NCBI RefSeq assembly: GCF_000720115.1
Contig: NZ_JOIR01000020.1
Coordinates: forward strand, 41,440 to 105,439
Reading direction: 5' to 3'
From: Streptomyces sp. NRRL F-2580
GTDB lineage: Bacteria; Actinomycetota; Actinomycetes; Streptomycetales; Streptomycetaceae
Length of the DNA: 64,000 nt
Positions 62,160-64,000 of the stretch are shown piece by piece; position 1 is the stretch's first letter; every line of letters begins with the position of its first letter. The notes under the pieces were generated by a model. That model was not told the origin of the DNA, searched no databases, and saw nothing but the letters and a program-made list of their open reading frames with translations. Position numbers and translations under genes: made by a program.

Positions 62160-63500
62160 ATGACCTCCACCACCGAGCAGTTCGCCGATCTGTCGGCGAC
62201 CACGCTGCTGCGCTTCGCGACCGCCGGTTCCGTCGACGACGGCAAGTCCACCCTGGTGGGCCGGCTGCTGCACGACTCCAAGTCGGTCCTGACCGACCAG
62301 ATGGAGGCCGTCGAGGCCGTCTCCGCCCAGCGCGGCCAGGAGGCCCCCGACCTCGCGCTGCTCACCGACGGCCTGCGGGCCGAGCGGGAGCAGGGCATCA
62401 CCATCGACGTCGCGTACCGCTACTTCGCCACCGCGCGCCGCCGGTTCATCCTCGCGGACACCCCGGGGCACGTGCAGTACACCCGGAACATGGTCACCGG
62501 CGCCTCCACCGCCGACCTGGCCGTGGTCCTCGTGGACGCCCGCAACGGCGTGATCGAGCAGACCCGCCGGCACGCGGCCGTGGCCGCGCTGCTGCGCGTC
62601 CCGCACGTGGTCCTGGCCGTCAACAAGATGGACCTGGTGGGCTACGAGGAGGCGGTCTTCGCATCGATCGCCGAGGAGTTCACCGCGTACGCCTCGGACC
62701 TGGGCGTCCCGGAGATCACCGCGATCCCGATCTCGGCGCTGGCCGGCGACAACGTCGTGGAGCCCTCCGCCAACATGGACTGGTACGGCGGCCCGACGGT
62801 GCTGGAGCACCTGGAGACCGTCCCGGTCAGCCACGACCTCACCGCCTGCCCGGCGCGTTTCCCGGTGCAGTACGTGATCCGCCCGCAGTCCGCGGAGCAC
62901 CCCGACTACCGCGGCTACGCGGGCCAGATCGCCTCCGGCGTGCTGCGCGTCGGCGAGGCCGTGACCGTCCTGCCCTCGGGCCGTACGAGCACGATCGTGG
63001 GCATCGACGCGCTCGGCGAGAGCGTTGACATCGCCTGGGCCCCGCAGTCGGTGACGCTGCGTCTGGCGGACGACATCGACATCTCGCGCGGCGACCTGAT
63101 CGCGCCGTCCGCGAACGCCCCGGCCACCACGCAGGACGTCGAGGCGACGGTCTGCCACGTGGCCGACCAGCCCCTCTCCGTCGGCGCACGGGTGCTGATC
63201 AAGCACACGACGCGCACGGTCAAGGCGATCGTCAAGGAGATCCCCTCGCGGCTGACCCTGGACGACCTGTCCCAGCACCCGGACCCCGGGCAGCTCGTGG
63301 CCAACGACATCGGCCGCGTGGTCGTCCGTACCGCCGAGCCGCTCGCGCTCGACGCGTACGCCGACTCGCGCCGCACCGGGTCCTTCCTGCTGATCGACCC
63401 GGCCGACGGAACCACCCTGGCGGCGGGCATGGCCGGCGAGTCCTTCGCCTCCAAGGGCGAGACCACCGTTCAGGCGGACGAGGAAGGGTGGGACTTCTAG
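62160..63500 (+). CDS. cysN: Sulfate adenylyltransferase subunit 1 (CysN), GTPase
   Basis: A 446-aa elongation-factor-like GTPase: G1 GSVDDGKST near residue 23, switch-II/G3 DTPGHVQYTRNMVTGAS near 100, G4 VNKMDLVG near 155, then EF-Tu-like domains II and III. CysN couples GTP hydrolysis to ATP-sulfurylase. There is no fused CysC domain, consistent with a separate cysC. It starts 2 bp after cysD. Confidence 0.96.
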   Translation: MTSTTEQFADLSATTLLRFATAGSVDDGKSTLVGRLLHDSKSVLTDQMEAVEAVSAQRGQEAPDLALLTDGLRAEREQGITIDVAYRYFATARRRFILADTPGHVQYTRNMVTGASTADLAVVLVDARNGVIEQTRRHAAVAALLRVPHVVLAVNKMDLVGYEEAVFASIAEEFTAYASDLGVPEITAIPISALAGDNVVEPSANMDWYGGPTVLEHLETVPVSHDLTACPARFPVQYVIRPQSAEHPDYRGYAGQIASGVLRVGEAVTVLPSGRTSTIVGIDALGESVDIAWAPQSVTLRLADDIDISRGDLIAPSANAPATTQDVEATVCHVADQPLSVGARVLIKHTTRTVKAIVKEIPSRLTLDDLSQHPDPGQLVANDIGRVVVRTAEPLALDAYADSRRTGSFLLIDPADGTTLAAGMAGESFASKGETTVQADEEGWDF

Positions 63501-63503
63501 ATC

Positions 63504-63605
63504 ATGCTCTCCGACATCTACTCCACCTTCGCCAAGGAGGGCGGCCGTGTAGGCAGCGGCCGCCTCGGCAGCGGCCAGGGAGGGGTGGCGCGATGTGCGC
63601 GATGA
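63504..63605 (+). CDS. Possible 33-aa ORF between cysN and the binding-protein gene
   Basis: ATG at 63504, 3 bp after the cysN stop, opens MLSDIYSTFAKEGGRVGSGR and runs 33 codons to tga. The position and GTG/ATG spacing fit an operonic small gene. The second half is Gly/Arg-rich and may be non-coding. No ribosome-binding site other than the cysN end (aggaagg). No family recognised. It might be a remnant of a larger gene. Confidence 0.4.
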   Translation: MLSDIYSTFAKEGGRVGSGRLGSGQGGVARCAR

Positions 63606-63710
63606 CTGAATTGCCGCCGGCATCACGCCCACGCGCCCACACCCCCCACGAGCCGTACCCGCCCCTGCTCCACAGACGAAGACGTGCGTCATGAGATGAC
63701 CGCGTCACGA

Positions 63711-63722
63711 GAGGAAGTCCTC
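63711..63722. promoter_or_regulatory. Palindrome over the ribosome-binding site of the binding-protein gene
   Basis: gagga-ag-tcctc is a perfect inverted repeat that includes the gaggaag ribosome-binding site, 2 bp before the GTG. It could be coincidental pairing. Confidence 0.35.
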
Positions 63723-63724
63723 CC

Positions 63725-64000
63725 GTGCCTGCCACCACCCGTAGCACGCGTACCACCCGCACCACCCTGCGCCGCGGTGTCGTCGCCGCCGCCGCGCTGC
63801 CGCTCCTGATCGGCGCGCTCGCCTCGTGCGGCTACGGCTCCGAGGCCAAGAAGGACGAGGGCGGCAAGGCCGCGAACGCCGCCGCCACGGACGGCGCGAA
63901 GCTGTCGGCCTCCGAGGTGCGGATCGGCTACTTCCCGAACCTGACGCACGCCACCGCGCTGGTCGGCCTCCAGGAAGGCCTGATCCAGAAGGAACTCGGC
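63725..64000 (+). CDS. Sulfonate/nitrate-type ABC transporter substrate-binding lipoprotein (5' part)
   Basis: The window ends inside this gene; 92 codons are visible. An Arg/Thr-rich start is followed by a hydrophobic segment ([18 protein letters not shown]) with a lipobox-like LASC cleavage site, then a Lys/Ala linker and [29 protein letters not shown]. This is the opening of NrtA/SsuA/TauA-type binding proteins, which capture sulfonates or related oxyanions. The sulfur operon upstream favours aliphatic sulfonates. GTG start with gaggaag about 8 nt upstream. Confidence 0.85.
   Translation, partial: MPATTRSTRTTRTTLRRGVVAAAALPLLIGALASCGYGSEAKKDEGGKAANAAATDGAKLSASEVRIGYFPNLTHATALVGLQEGLIQKELG

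Overview
The window is high-GC actinobacterial DNA, almost certainly a Streptomyces chromosome. The evidence is the strong G/C third-position bias, many GTG/TTG starts, a two-domain geosmin synthase, a PucR-controlled xanthine dehydrogenase operon, DUF2637 and RsbW-like ATPase genes, a dispersed GC-rich Streptomyces repeat (ending ...gcgtttgaggcgcgg...), and a cysteine-type leader peptide ahead of a sulfite reductase operon. No rRNA, tRNA, CRISPR array or intact insertion sequence was seen.

Layout. 1-4.2 kb: cobalamin riboswitch and cobN, then a convergent small gene. 4.5-6.7 kb: geosmin synthase, ending in a 13-bp minisatellite. 6.8-9.5 kb: Eis-like and RimJ/L-like acetyltransferases and an OsmC protein. 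9.5-10.9 kb: a secreted beta-propeller gene behind a palindromic operator. 10.9-19.9 kb: purine catabolism block (XdhC-type maturation factor, AzgA-type purine permease, three-subunit xanthine dehydrogenase, divergent PucR regulator). 20-24.5 kb: TPR-like protein, GntR regulator, iron-box-controlled FhuF-like reductase, DUF2637 membrane protein, anti-sigma-type ATPase. 24.5-34 kb: PoxB-type pyruvate oxidase, a PP2C-like protein that has lost metal-binding residues, a subtilisin-family protease gene broken by an internal deletion, a TrmB/LuxR-like regulator, a DUF456 membrane protein and an NTF2-like protein.

34-46.1 kb is the accessory highlight: a compact nonribosomal peptide synthetase operon of two synthetases plus an MFS exporter, with an NTF2-like protein at the end. 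Domain order is A-T-C | (half C)-A-T-C-A-T-C-T. By hand-read specificity codes the A domains are predicted to load Val, Ser and Thr. There is no thioesterase, no epimerase, and no A domain for the last carrier. A possible 28-aa leader ORF lies about 240 bp upstream of the first synthetase.

46.1-57.6 kb: a 0.7-kb gene-poor stretch with three copies of the dispersed repeat, rsgA with an upstream 23-aa micro-ORF, a three-gene DUF4097/response-regulator/histidine-kinase operon, a small membrane protein, a 164-bp MITE-like element directly ahead of a VOC-family gene, an internally deleted AraC-type regulator remnant, a BrkB-family membrane protein, AidB, and a GAF/HTH regulator coupled to an acetyltransferase. 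57.6-64 kb: an assimilatory sulfur operon (leader peptide, sirA, zinc-ribbon ORF, cysH, cysC, cysD, cysN, small ORF, and the start of a sulfonate-type ABC binding lipoprotein cut by the window edge).

Most genes are ordinary primary metabolism. The least expected items are the small synthetase operon, two genes broken in similar fashion by internal deletions, the pseudo-phosphatase, and several small upstream ORFs with hairpins that look like translational or attenuation control.
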